From positions 2,636,576-2,700,575 of the forward strand of contig OX639991.1 of assembly GCA_951828585.1 (NCBI GenBank): a stretch of DNA of 64,000 nt, read 5' to 3'. The position numbers and the translations under genes were made by a program. This DNA is from Longimicrobiales bacterium. Its GTDB lineage: Bacteria > Gemmatimonadota > Gemmatimonadetes > Longimicrobiales > Gaopeijiaceae. Below, piece by piece: positions 36,122 through 44,329 of this stretch. Below the pieces are notes generated by a model that was not told where the DNA came from, searched no databases, and saw nothing but the letters and a program-made list of their open reading frames with translations. Each line of letters starts with the position of its first letter. Positions within the stretch are counted from its first letter, which is position 1.

Positions 36122-37868
36122 CCCGCGCCCGCCCCCGCCGCCTCGGATCGGCCACCCCCTCGAGCCCCCCGTCCGGAAGGCGCCGCACCGCCTGGATCGA
36201 GCCCATGTTCGCATCGCGCGGACTGACCGGGAAGAGCGCGTGACCCTGCCCCTCCAGCACCCCGATGATCCCGTCGCCGAAGTCCCCCTCGATCTCGGCG
36301 GCGGTGATGCCCGGATGCGGATGGCCGAAGCGCGGCGCCGCCACCACCCGTTTCCCGTCCATTTCGTACTCCACGAAGTTGGCCGCCCCCTGCAGCAGGC
36401 ACTCCATGAGCGAGCGGCTGGGTGTGGCCATGACCAGCGCGGGACGCCCGTCGCGGAAGAGCCAGAGCTGGGTCGAGAACCCCGCGGGCAGGTTGGCGTA
36501 CTTGCGCAGGTAGATGGCGCGGTTCATGACCACGCCGTCCACGTTGATCCCGGTCCCGAAGGGCTCCGAGGAGCTGGAGTGGGTGCCCGCGGCCACATTG
36601 CCCTCGGCGTCGGCGATCACGTTGCCGCATGTGGCGGCGGCGAACCCGGCGAACGGGCGCGGCGGACGCTGCTGGATGTCCCCCCACACCCGGAGAGCGT
36701 TTTCGGGCGATGTGAAGTCGGCTTCCCGGTCGGCGGTGAGTTCGCCGCCCCGGTGCCAGAGCTCCTGTGCCACCCGGATCTGGGTGTGCAGAGCCTCGGC
36801 GCTCTCGGTGGGAGGGCCCATTCCGCGCAGATCGGCCGCTTCGAAGACCTGCAGGCCGAGCTGGAAGAGGAGACCGCTGGAGGGGGCGATCTCGTAGCCC
36901 CGGTAGGGCGCGCCACCCGTCTCCCCGGACTTCCAGGTGGGCGACACGAAGCCGCCCATGGCCGCCAGGTCCTCCAGGGTGATCCCGCCCCCCCGGCGCG
37001 TGACCTCCTCGACGAGCTTCCGCGCGAAGGGGCCCGTGTAGAAGTAGTCGCCGCCTTCATCGCGCAACCGGGTCATGGTGGCCGCGAGCTCGGGGAGGTG
37101 CACCGTTTCGCCCACACCCAGGAGATAGCCGTCGCGGAACCAGTTGTCGCGCCCCGGCCCGGCGAAGCGCCCCACCATCTTGCGCGCCTGGTGCAGGTAC
37201 CCCCACAGCGTGTGATCGATGACAAACCCGTTCTCGGCAAAGGCGATGGCGGGCTCCCACAGGTCCTGCCAGGGGAGACGCCCGTACGCGGCGTGGGCGG
37301 TCTCGAGCCCGCGCACGTAGCCGGGAACCATCGCGGCGAAGCCGGTCCAGGAGCGGGCCTCCTCGTAGGGCTCGGTCGGGGGTGCGCCGCTGGGGAAGGC
37401 GAAGCCGGCCCCCGCCGTGGACAACTCGCCCGCAGCGGCGTCGAAGAAGGTGAGGCCGAACCCGCCGCCCAGCGTGGTCATTGACGGTTCCGCGACGCAC
37501 TGGACCAGGGCGGCCGCGATGTAGGCGTCGGCCGCCGTGCCCCCGCGTTCCAGTGCCCAGAGGGCGGCCTCGGTGGCGTACGGGTGGTCGGTCGAGGCCA
37601 TGGCGGTTTGGGACACCGCGCGGATGTGGTCCTCGATGGGACGGGCCGGCTTGAGGTCGACGCGGCCCACGGAAGCCCAGTCGCGTTCGCCGGGGGTGGC
37701 GAGGGGGGGTGCGGCGTCGACGGCGGAGTCCGCGGCGTCGACGCCCTCACCGGACGAAACCGCGGTGCCGGCAGGATCGCCCGAAGGGGGCTCGTCGCCA
37801 TCGGCGCAGCCCGCGCTGCCGACGACGCCCGCTGCGATGGACGTTTGGAGGAAGAGTCGACGATCCAT
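36105..37868 (-). CDS. Gamma-glutamyltransferase-family hydrolase, Tat lipoprotein
   Basis: 587-residue N-terminal-nucleophile enzyme. The signal MDRRLFLQTSIAAGVVGSAG combines an RR-x-F-L Tat motif with a lipobox (Cys 21). Family blocks: ASTDHPYATEAALWALERGG with TAADAYIAAALVQCV, TLGGGFGLTFFDAAAGE, LPWQDLWEPAIAFAENGF and GDYFYTGPFARKLVEEV. Around the autocleavage site the sequence is AAATCGNVIADAEGNVAAGT; aligned on the D...GN that follows, the Thr matches the nucleophile of E. coli GGT, although the usual TTHxS context is changed. It probably hydrolyses gamma-glutamyl or related amide bonds outside the cytoplasm. Coupled with the downstream methyltransferase. A broken relative lies at 17905-18529. 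Confidence 0.85.
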   Translation of the reverse strand: MDRRLFLQTSIAAGVVGSAGCADGDEPPSGDPAGTAVSSGEGVDAADSAVDAAPPLATPGERDWASVGRVDLKPARPIEDHIRAVSQTAMASTDHPYATEAALWALERGGTAADAYIAAALVQCVAEPSMTTLGGGFGLTFFDAAAGELSTAGAGFAFPSGAPPTEPYEEARSWTGFAAMVPGYVRGLETAHAAYGRLPWQDLWEPAIAFAENGFVIDHTLWGYLHQARKMVGRFAGPGRDNWFRDGYLLGVGETVHLPELAATMTRLRDEGGDYFYTGPFARKLVEEVTRRGGGITLEDLAAMGGFVSPTWKSGETGGAPYRGYEIAPSSGLLFQLGLQVFEAADLRGMGPPTESAEALHTQIRVAQELWHRGGELTADREADFTSPENALRVWGDIQQRPPRPFAGFAAATCGNVIADAEGNVAAGTHSSSSEPFGTGINVDGVVMNRAIYLRKYANLPAGFSTQLWLFRDGRPALVMATPSRSLMECLLQGAANFVEYEMDGKRVVAAPRFGHPHPGITAAEIEGDFGDGIIGVLEGQGHALFPVSPRDANMGSIQAVRRLPDGGLEGVADPRRRGRARGGDAG

Positions 37869-37898
37869 GGAGGCAGCCGCGGGTGTGGGATGAAGGGG

Positions 37899-38234
37899 TC
37901 AGCCGAGTGCAAGGCAGTGCGAAAGAGCACTCCCCACCGCCTGGCGATCCCGTGGCGACAGGGTGCCGAGCTTTCGCAGGACCCGGTCGTCGTCCAAGGT
38001 GAACAGCTTGAAGCGGACCATGCAAGGAACGTTGAGGCCGGCTTCCCGCCAGGCCTGGATGATCACGTCGCTGGGCCACTCGCCGGAGGTGGAGGTGATC
38101 ATGGCCAGAATCGCGTGTCGGTGGCCCCGGTTGAATTCGGTCGATGACACGACCAGGGCCGGACGCCGCCTTGCCGCCTTGCGGTCGGTAAAGGGAAAGG
38201 GAACGACGACGATGTCGAACGGCTCAAAGGTCAC
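37899..38234 (-). CDS. mazF: MazF/PemK-like endoribonuclease toxin
   Basis: 111-residue toxin of the MazF/PemK family, an mRNA-cleaving enzyme held in check by its antitoxin. Family signature at the N-terminus: FDIVVVPFPFTDRKAARRRP then ALVVSS, followed by HAILAMITS, VPCMVRFKLFTLDDDRV and KLGTLS, the standard PemK core including the Arg/Thr active-site region. Length is typical. Its start lies 11 bases inside the antitoxin gene, the usual antitoxin-first operon. Located between a GGT gene and a DUF2911 gene, with no other mobile feature. Confidence 0.9.
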   Translation of the reverse strand: MTFEPFDIVVVPFPFTDRKAARRRPALVVSSTEFNRGHRHAILAMITSTSGEWPSDVIIQAWREAGLNVPCMVRFKLFTLDDDRVLRKLGTLSPRDRQAVGSALSHCLALG

Positions 38235-38448
38235 GCCATGCGTCCTCGTCCTCGGGCGATGTCCATTCGCTCATCACCCCGGAGATCCCCTCCAGGTACG
38301 AATCGCGGGCGATCTCGATCTTGCGCAGGACGACGTGGTTACCGCGCTGTTCGAATGCGATCAGGTCCCCCTCGCGAAGACCGGTCGCCTCCCGTATCGG
38401 CTTGGGGATCGTGGTCTGCCCTCTGGCCGTGACCTTCGAGAATTCCAT
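38224..38448 (-). CDS. mazE: AbrB/MazE-like antitoxin
   Basis: 74-residue swapped-hairpin DNA-binding protein. EFSKVTARGQTTIPKPIREA then TGLREGDLIAFEQRG is the canonical SpoVT/AbrB fold; the C-terminal acidic tail (SEWTSPEDEDAWRDL) is the toxin-neutralising segment. It would bind MazF and repress its own promoter. First gene of the operon, overlapping mazF by 11 bases, with a sigma70-like promoter just upstream. Confidence 0.9.
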   Translation of the reverse strand: MEFSKVTARGQTTIPKPIREATGLREGDLIAFEQRGNHVVLRKIEIARDSYLEGISGVMSEWTSPEDEDAWRDL

Positions 38449-38491
38449 CAGCCGTGCCTGGTCTTCGAGTTTCTGAAATTCGTACTTTCAT

Positions 38492-38520
38492 ATAATGCAG
38501 TAACCGCACCGCGATGGCAA
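38492..38520 (-). promoter_or_regulatory. Sigma70-like promoter of mazEF
   Basis: On the minus strand TTGCCA (38520-38515), a 17-base spacer, then CATTAT (38497-38492), about 40 bases upstream of the antitoxin ATG at 38448. It lies in one of the few AT-rich patches here and is the only spacing-perfect promoter noted. Confidence 0.5.
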
Positions 38521-38614
38521 GCCCGGACAGCGGACCCCCAACCCTTCCCCCACCCCAAACGCATCCTTACAATTCCTTTGATTCACCATTTTCACACCCT
38601 CTCGGAGACACAGC

Positions 38615-39229
38615 ATGAAGACCGTCCGTTCCCTCGCCTTCCTCACCCTCATCCTCGCCTTCACCAGCCCGCTCGACGCCCAGCAGGGGAGGCCGGCGAG
38701 CCCCCGCGGCGAGGCCTCGACCCAGATCGGCGGATCGTACCAGGACGGCAGCTACACCGGCGGCTCGTGGATCATTGTCGACTATGGCCGCCCGATCACT
38801 CGCGGACGCGACGTCTTCGGTTCCGGCAGCGAGTACGGCGCGATGATCACGACCGGTGAGGTCTGGCGGCTGGGCGCCAACCAGTCGACGCGTTTCACGA
38901 CCGAGGCCGACCTGATGTTCGGGGACCAGCGGCTGCCGGCGGGCGAGTACACCGTCTTTGCCGCGCTCGCCGAGAACGAGTGGACGCTGATCTTCTCGAA
39001 CTGGGGCGCGAAGGACGGTTTTCGCGAGGACAACCCGGACGCGCTGTGGGGCTCCTACGGCTACACGGCGGACCGCGACGTCCTGCGGACCACGATGAGC
39101 GTGACCACCAGCGACGTGTCCAGCGACCAGATGGTCATCCTCTTCACCGACATGACCTCCGACGGGGGCAACTTCACGGTCTGGTGGGACGACCAGATGG
39201 CGAGCGCCGCGTTCTCGCTGGCGAGGTAA
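38615..39229 (+). CDS. DUF2911 secreted protein
   Basis: 204 residues with signal peptide (LAFLTLILAFTSPLDAQ). The body is the DUF2911 domain: YTGGSWIIVDYGRPITRGRD then VFGS, VWRLGANQSTRFTTEADLMF, LPAGEYTVFAALAENEWTLI and FSNWGAKDG. The family is widespread in Bacteroidetes, Gemmatimonadota and Acidobacteria; it forms a small beta-sandwich of unknown function. Length is typical. The PQQ-type lipoprotein begins 65 bases downstream on the same strand and may be cotranscribed. Confidence 0.85.
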   Translation: MKTVRSLAFLTLILAFTSPLDAQQGRPASPRGEASTQIGGSYQDGSYTGGSWIIVDYGRPITRGRDVFGSGSEYGAMITTGEVWRLGANQSTRFTTEADLMFGDQRLPAGEYTVFAALAENEWTLIFSNWGAKDGFREDNPDALWGSYGYTADRDVLRTTMSVTTSDVSSDQMVILFTDMTSDGGNFTVWWDDQMASAAFSLAR

Positions 39230-39293
39230 AGACCAGCTCCTCCCCACGTATGTTCGGCCTGTGGAAACCCTGGATCCAACGCAGCGAGGGATC

Positions 39294-40637
39294 ATGAATC
39301 CGACCGAGCTCTTGAGAACGCCGACGAGGACTCCACCTCGACGGCCCCCGTTCCGCGGATGCGCGGCCCGTCATCCGTTTCTGTTCATCGTGGCGGTCGC
39401 GGCGGTTTTCGCCTGCGGAGGCGACACCGTGCCGGATCCTCCGGTGGACCCCGACGACGACCCGTGCGACGGAAGCATCCAGGTGCCGGACGGCTTCTGC
39501 GCCCTGGTCTACCACACGGGCGTGGGCGCGGCGCGGCAGCTCGTGGTCGCCGAGAACGGCGATGTTTTCGTCGCGCTTCGCAGCCGCGGCAACCAGAGCG
39601 GCGGCGTCATCGCGTTGCGCGACCTCGACGGCGACGGCACGTCCGACCAGACCCAGAGGTGGGGTGAAGTGTCCGGATCCGGCATCGCCCTCGGGGACGG
39701 CGTCCTGTACCTGGCGACCGACAACGGCGTGCTTCGCTACTCCCTGCCGGCCGGTTCCCTGACGCCCTCCGGCCCCCCCGAGACCATCGTCGGGGGACTT
39801 CCGAGCGCACGGAATCACCCCACCAAGAGCATCGCGCTGCACCCTGACGGCAGCATCTTCGTGGGCATCGGATCGCCGTCCAACGCCTGCCAGGTCATCC
39901 CCCGCAGCGCCGGCCAGCCCGGCCACGACCCGTGTCCGGAACTCAACACCCGGGCGGGAATCTGGCGTTTCGCAGGCGACCGGCTGGGGCAGGAGTTGAG
40001 CGACGGCGAGCTCTTCTCGACCGGCGTGCGCAACGGCGCCGCGCTGGCGTTTCATCCCGGAAGCGGCGAGCTGTACGCCGTCATCCACGGACGCGACCAG
40101 CTCCGCGAACTGTGGTCCTCGCTCTATACGGCCGCGGAAGGCTCCGAGAAGCCCTCCGAAGAGTTCGTGCACGTCCGCCAGGACACCGATTTCGGCTGGC
40201 CGTACTGCTATCACGATCCCGCCAACAACACCAAGGTGCTGGCGCCCGAGTACGGCGGCGATGGCGAGGAAGTCGGCCGTTGCGCGGACATGGACATGCC
40301 CGCGATCGGTCTGCCCGCGCACTGGGCGCCGAACGCCATGGCCTTCTCGACGGGCGACAGCTTCCCCCAGCCCTATCGCAACGGCGCCTTCGTGGCCTTC
40401 CACGGGTCCTGGAACCGTACGCCGTTCCAGGAGGGCTACAACGTGGTGTGGATTCCGTTCGAGGGTAACGAACCCACCGGCGACTGGGAGGTCTTCGCGG
40501 ACGGATTCGCGGGCGGTCGGATCGGCTCGTCGAACCAGGCCGACAACCGGCCCACGGGCGTCGCGGCAGGGCCGGACGGTTCGGTCTACGTGAGCGACTC
40601 GCTCAGGGGGAAGATCTGGAAGATCGTGGTTGAGTAG
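39294..40637 (+). CDS. PQQ-dependent sugar dehydrogenase-like lipoprotein
   Basis: 447-residue exported lipoprotein; ATG 39294 follows GCGAGGGATC, lipobox VFAC near residue 43. It is a six-bladed propeller of the soluble glucose/sorbosone dehydrogenase (GSDH) family: GAARQLVVAENGDVFVAL, GVIALRDLDGDGTSDQT, NHPTKSIALHPDGSIFVGIG, GIWRFAGDRLG, FSTGVRNGAALAFHPGSGEL, QDTDFGWPYCYHD and RPTGVAAGPDGSVYVSD. The conserved His and Asp/Trp positions of the active face are mostly kept, so PQQ binding is plausible but not proven. Periplasmic sugar or alcohol oxidation is the likely role. Confidence 0.85.
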   Translation: MNPTELLRTPTRTPPRRPPFRGCAARHPFLFIVAVAAVFACGGDTVPDPPVDPDDDPCDGSIQVPDGFCALVYHTGVGAARQLVVAENGDVFVALRSRGNQSGGVIALRDLDGDGTSDQTQRWGEVSGSGIALGDGVLYLATDNGVLRYSLPAGSLTPSGPPETIVGGLPSARNHPTKSIALHPDGSIFVGIGSPSNACQVIPRSAGQPGHDPCPELNTRAGIWRFAGDRLGQELSDGELFSTGVRNGAALAFHPGSGELYAVIHGRDQLRELWSSLYTAAEGSEKPSEEFVHVRQDTDFGWPYCYHDPANNTKVLAPEYGGDGEEVGRCADMDMPAIGLPAHWAPNAMAFSTGDSFPQPYRNGAFVAFHGSWNRTPFQEGYNVVWIPFEGNEPTGDWEVFADGFAGGRIGSSNQADNRPTGVAAGPDGSVYVSDSLRGKIWKIVVE

Positions 40638-41205
40638 GGCAGCAGTCCGTGGAGACAACCCGCTTCCTTAGTGCTATAGCTGCTCGGTATTCCCTGCCCA
40701 CCAGATGGGGACCGCGATATGTGGCAACAGTTTGCCCTTGAACTGCTGGTGCTTACCGAGACGGGCAACCTCAAGAAGGCCCGGGAGCTACTGGCGGAGA
40801 TGGAAAATGACCCGAGAAACAGCTGGTTTCCGTGCGCCAAATACACAATCACCGTTGGAAGGTGTCGGCAGGGACGATACCGCCGAAGGGCTCGTGTTCG
40901 GCTCCCTCGCCTCGCGGACCCCGGTGCGCCTCGTCAATGTTGGCGGCTGCGATGTAGCAGGCCGTCCCGGCCATTGCCCGTGTCCACGACTGTTCCACGC
41001 CGTGAAGGGATCGCGGCCCGAAGCCAGTTGTGACGTCTGGACTCCGCGTTGCCGCGAATGTGGTTCAGAGTCTGCCGAAAACCGTTGTCCGATTGCACGG
41101 ACGCGATCCGCTTTCGCGACGAAGCCCCTGAACGTCTTGGACCGTCGGGTGGGCGGTACACGGGGTGCTTGACACGGCGGAGCGCGTAAGCCGAAGCTCT
41201 CAGTC
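40638..41205. other. Mostly non-coding gap beside the defence cluster
   Basis: Between the PQQ-type gene and the convergent 424-residue protein. Apart from the doubtful small ORF at 40719-41033, no gene, tRNA or clear terminator is seen. Base composition is less GC-rich than flanking genes, consistent with island DNA. Confidence 0.35.
40719..41033 (+). CDS. Doubtful small ORF with TPR-like start
   Basis: The first about 45 residues look protein-like: MWQQFALELLVLTETGNLKK and ARELLAEMENDPRNSWF, a TPR/SEL-like helix pair. After about residue 46 the frame becomes Arg-rich and loses protein character, so a frameshift or truncation near 40860 is likely. No clear ribosome site. Possibly the N-terminus of a decayed gene at the edge of the defence cluster. 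Confidence 0.25.
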   Translation: MWQQFALELLVLTETGNLKKARELLAEMENDPRNSWFPCAKYTITVGRCRQGRYRRRARVRLPRLADPGAPRQCWRLRCSRPSRPLPVSTTVPRREGIAARSQL

Positions 41206-42480
41206 TCAGTACTTCCAGACCTTCCAATCCTCCCTTCGGTACTTCGGCTCATAATCACATGCGAGTGGATGCTGCGACAAGATGTATCGGATCAACTCAA
41301 ATGCTTCCAAGCTATCCCCCATGAGTTCCCGCTGCTTGGTCAGATAGCTCTGATCGAACTCGTCCGAGTCAATCGCGTGCGCTGGCCTTTGTCGCACCTC
41401 TCGGATCCGCTTAAAGGCCAATCCGATCTCCCGCAGGGGACTGGGGTCGTCCATCGGACACACCGTCACCAGCCACTCCTCGAGTAGCTTGATGGTTCCC
41501 TTGTTCCTCACCTGGATCCGGCCATCCCCCAGATCCGTCTCTGTCGTGAGTTCGAAGTCCTTTCGAAAAAAATCGCGGTTCAGGTTGTCCGCCATCATCT
41601 TATCCAGTAGTAGCACGAAATCGTGATACTCCTGTCGCGTCGGTCGCAGGAGAAAGCCGAACCGGCGAGGACGGTCATCATCTTCGAACTCCGTTCTGAA
41701 TAGCGTCGGATACCCAATCGTCCGGCAGATTGAGTTGATCTCGACCAACTCTCGGAGGAACGCCTGAAAGACTGAGATTCCTTCTGGAAACTCACCACCT
41801 ATCGACACACGCCAGTAATCTGGATGACACTTGTATTCGTCCCCAAGCTGATGAGCTTTCCAGATCGTTTGGTGCTCAGGGGTGAGATTCGCCAAATACC
41901 ACACGAACACTGCCACCGCTCGGTTGAGGTCCTGGTCAAAGGAAAACCCAAACGTCTGCAGGAAGATTTGATTCGACTCTGACATCTTCCTCTCGTCTGC
42001 CGACTGCGTGGCGATCTGTCCGCTCACATCGCTCGTTGTGTAGTGGAAGCGAGGATCGTTGCGGTATCGCTCCAAGACCGGCAGGTCGAACGACAGCAGG
42101 GTCATCTGCGGTGTACCCAAAGCGAGGCTTAGTGTGAATGGTTGCCCTGCGTAGGAGTCTTGATCGACGACTTTAAGGAGACGATTGGGAGTGGGATAGA
42201 CACAGGCGCTTTGGGCCCCATGCGTGGAGAGTTTGCTGAGCTGCGCTTCCGTGGACTCCGGCTCGAACGCCTTTATGTGACGATTTGGATGTCTCTTGCC
42301 AAACGTCAGGCTAACCCGATTCTCTTGAACCATCTGCGTGAGGACGCGATCGAGGTCATTGGAGTCACCGTCCAACAGATTCATCAGGTCCGATGCTGGC
42401 ATCCCATTGAACCTGTTAGAAGCTAGGTAGAACTCCACGATTGCATCCTCGCATCGTCGGATCGGGTCGTAGGATATCAT
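41206..42480 (-). CDS. Uncharacterised 424-aa protein with HEPN-like C-terminus
   Basis: Last gene of the defence-type cluster, 48 bases after the PIN gene, with GAGGAGGAC right before ATG 42480. The N-terminus (about 1-60) is winged-helix-like (MPASDLMNLLDGDSNDLDRV, FGKRHPNRHIKAFEPES). The middle (about 100-330) is unrecognised. Near the C-terminus FKRIREVRQRPAHAI contains an R-x4-H motif (about 363-368) followed by a long helix, FDQSYLTKQRELMGDSLEAF; this layout resembles HEPN ribonuclease domains, but I cannot name the family. Base composition is distinctly lower in GC than neighbours, a sign of transfer. It could be a toxin-like effector; that is inference from context. Confidence 0.6.
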   Translation of the reverse strand: MISYDPIRRCEDAIVEFYLASNRFNGMPASDLMNLLDGDSNDLDRVLTQMVQENRVSLTFGKRHPNRHIKAFEPESTEAQLSKLSTHGAQSACVYPTPNRLLKVVDQDSYAGQPFTLSLALGTPQMTLLSFDLPVLERYRNDPRFHYTTSDVSGQIATQSADERKMSESNQIFLQTFGFSFDQDLNRAVAVFVWYLANLTPEHQTIWKAHQLGDEYKCHPDYWRVSIGGEFPEGISVFQAFLRELVEINSICRTIGYPTLFRTEFEDDDRPRRFGFLLRPTRQEYHDFVLLLDKMMADNLNRDFFRKDFELTTETDLGDGRIQVRNKGTIKLLEEWLVTVCPMDDPSPLREIGLAFKRIREVRQRPAHAIDSDEFDQSYLTKQRELMGDSLEAFELIRYILSQHPLACDYEPKYRREDWKVWKY

Positions 42481-42528
42481 GTCCTCCTCGCGCGCGTCCG
42501 AGATTCTTCGTCTCTTCGGGTTCTCATC

Positions 42529-43092
42529 TCATTCCTCTGATGGTCGGAGACGGCTCATGGATGACTGCCGGCGGTCTCCGGTCCAATCGAATTGGACATT
42601 CAGCGACCGAAGCATCGTGAACGTGTTGTCGCGCCGCACACCGAACTGAGCGCATAGATCAGGCAGCTTGATTTCCTTCTTGGATTCCGGCGCGCTCTGC
42701 TCGTTGGTCACGACGGTCGCGCCGTGGACCCGCGCGTAAGCGACCAGCCAGCCGTCCGCACCCGTCGCGAACTTCGCCTTCGCGTGGTCGAAATACCTCC
42801 CTTGGCGCTGGACCCACATCATGATGTCCGTATAGGCATCCGCCACGTCGGCGGTGTCCACGGGGAGGAAGAAGCCCGCTGGGACTTCGCCGCTAACCCA
42901 CTGCACGAGATCCTCCGTCTTGCGACCCGCGAGGAGTTCGCCGCGGATCCGGTCGATGCTGTAGACCCGGCCTGCCCGGTGGTGGTGAAGCAGACTCTTC
43001 CAGAAGCCGGGGCAGATGTCGAACGGGTAGTACAGGTTCTTCGCCGTGATGAACACATCCGAATCCACGAGGTAGGCCCGATCTAACCTCAT
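42529..43092 (-). CDS. DUF4411 PIN-domain protein
   Basis: 187-residue PIN-fold protein of the DUF4411 type. It opens with AYLVDSDVFITAKNLYYPF (first acidic cluster, Asp about 10 and 12), continues with RVYSIDRIRGELLAGRKTED (conserved Glu), then ADGWLVAYARVHGATVVTNE (further acidic positions). These form the Mg2+ site of PIN ribonucleases. DUF4411 proteins usually follow an XRE-ImmA/IrrE protein, and here the ATG overlaps that gene's stop by four bases (ATGA), as in known pairs. Likely a tRNA/mRNA-cleaving toxin in a two-gene toxin-antitoxin module. Confidence 0.82.
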   Translation of the reverse strand: MRLDRAYLVDSDVFITAKNLYYPFDICPGFWKSLLHHHRAGRVYSIDRIRGELLAGRKTEDLVQWVSGEVPAGFFLPVDTADVADAYTDIMMWVQRQGRYFDHAKAKFATGADGWLVAYARVHGATVVTNEQSAPESKKEIKLPDLCAQFGVRRDNTFTMLRSLNVQFDWTGDRRQSSMSRLRPSEE

Positions 43093-44237
43093 CGGAGGTC
43101 CATCCCCAGCCGCCGGGCGTACTTCTGGAAGGTTCCTCCACGCAGCCCGGTCAGGTCATAGGCTTCCTTGAACCCGATACGGCCCTCCATGGCCGCGTGC
43201 AGGACTTGGGTCGCGAACAGTTCGCCGACGCGGGTGTTCTGGTTGTTGAAGAAATCGCCTCCGGTAGCCTTCGTGCCCCTCTTACGTTCCCGCTTCACAT
43301 AGCGCTCGTAGAAGTCGAAGAAGGTGCTGCGGTCGATGAGAGTCAGGTCCAGAGCGCGGCGGGCGGCAACCACCGGGCTCACCTTGAATGCCCGAGCCAG
43401 CGAATCGAAGGAATTCGGCAACCGCCTGACTTCCATCCAACGCGCTCTGACCTCCCGGGCGGGCGCGAGCAGTTCGGCCGCCGCTCGGTTGCACCAGTCC
43501 TCCACCTCGGTACCTCCGGGAAGCAGCGTATCGAAACCGGAAACTCCCTCCGTGCCAAGCCAGATGTGCGCCAGTTCGTGGGCGAGCGTGAACATCTGTG
43601 CCGACTTCGCGTCGGCGCCGTTCACGAAGATCAGCGGCGCGTAGGGATCCGTGAGCGCGAAGCCGCGGAACTCCTGGACCTTCAGTCGGCGATGGGTGTT
43701 GTTCCCCACCACGCCGTTGATAACCGCCATTACGCCGAGGTGCTCGATCATGCAACGCAACTCTCCCACGGCGTCCTGCCATGTTCGGACTCCACCCGCC
43801 CATCCTTCGTCCAAGTTGAGCGCTCGCCGCATCTCGCGCCCGGCCGCATCCGGCTCGACGCCTAGTCGGGCGCTTCCAACGAAGGGCTGTGGTTCCGCCT
43901 CGTTCTCGACGAGGGACTCCCGGAGCCATGCCTGACGGCGCTGCATGGTGTACAGCGTGTCCAACAGGTCCGGGCTCGGCTTGGCCGTAGCGCTGCCCGA
44001 CACGGTCCGGTAGTCAGGCACCGGGAGCCGTTCGTCGGGAGGCTCTGGGAGAAACAGATAGCCGAGCGGTGTATGGGTGACCTTGGCCAGCCTTTCCAGT
44101 TGCTTCAGGGTCGGTTGCCGCTCGCTGCGGACCCAAGCCCAAAGCTGCGGGACGCGCTCAGCAACGTGGGCCACGTCGTGGCCCGCACGTTCGCAGGCCC
44201 AGCGAAGCATCTCGGGGGGCACCGGGACGCGGATCAT
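43089..44237 (-). CDS. XRE-family HTH / ImmA-IrrE metallopeptidase antitoxin-type protein
   Basis: 382 residues. The N-terminal helix-turn-helix (about 8-58: LRWACERAGHDVAHVAERVP, LKQLERLAKVTHTPLGYLFL) is followed by the linker LPVPDYRTVSG. The ImmA/IrrE zinc peptidase domain (about 150-280) has MFTLAHELAHIWLG, giving HExxH (His220, Glu221, His224), and a downstream CNRAAAELLAPA with the third-ligand Glu. A C-terminal helical part (about 285-382) matches those linked to DUF4411 toxins. It would repress the operon and neutralise or activate the PIN partner by cleavage. Overlaps the PIN gene by four bases. Confidence 0.87.
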   Translation of the reverse strand: MIRVPVPPEMLRWACERAGHDVAHVAERVPQLWAWVRSERQPTLKQLERLAKVTHTPLGYLFLPEPPDERLPVPDYRTVSGSATAKPSPDLLDTLYTMQRRQAWLRESLVENEAEPQPFVGSARLGVEPDAAGREMRRALNLDEGWAGGVRTWQDAVGELRCMIEHLGVMAVINGVVGNNTHRRLKVQEFRGFALTDPYAPLIFVNGADAKSAQMFTLAHELAHIWLGTEGVSGFDTLLPGGTEVEDWCNRAAAELLAPAREVRARWMEVRRLPNSFDSLARAFKVSPVVAARRALDLTLIDRSTFFDFYERYVKRERKRGTKATGGDFFNNQNTRVGELFATQVLHAAMEGRIGFKEAYDLTGLRGGTFQKYARRLGMDLR

Positions 44238-44240
44238 GCG

Positions 44241-44324
44241 CTAACCGCGCCATCCGGCATCACGCAGGGCGGGCGTGATGAACTTGGTACGGATGTCCTG
44301 TTCCGTTAGCCTCCGCTTGTCCAT
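44241..44324 (-). pseudogene. N-terminal scrap of type I restriction HsdR
   Basis: 27-residue ORF MDKRRLTEQDIRTKFITPAL then RDAGWRG, stopping just before the XRE-ImmA start. It matches the first residues of type I restriction endonuclease R subunits (M-x-L-S/T-E-x-D-I-x-T-K-F-I-T-P-A-L-x-x-A-G-W). Only this N-terminal tag remains, so a restriction gene once lay here and was deleted with the XRE-ImmA module now fused at the breakpoint. An intact start and spacing suggest it might still be translated as a leader peptide. Confidence 0.6.
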
Positions 44325-44329
44325 CCGGC

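Noticed and set aside
40934-41227. Minus-strand ORF before the 424-aa gene
   Set aside because: Basic low-information composition, overlaps the end of a better gene, no start signal.
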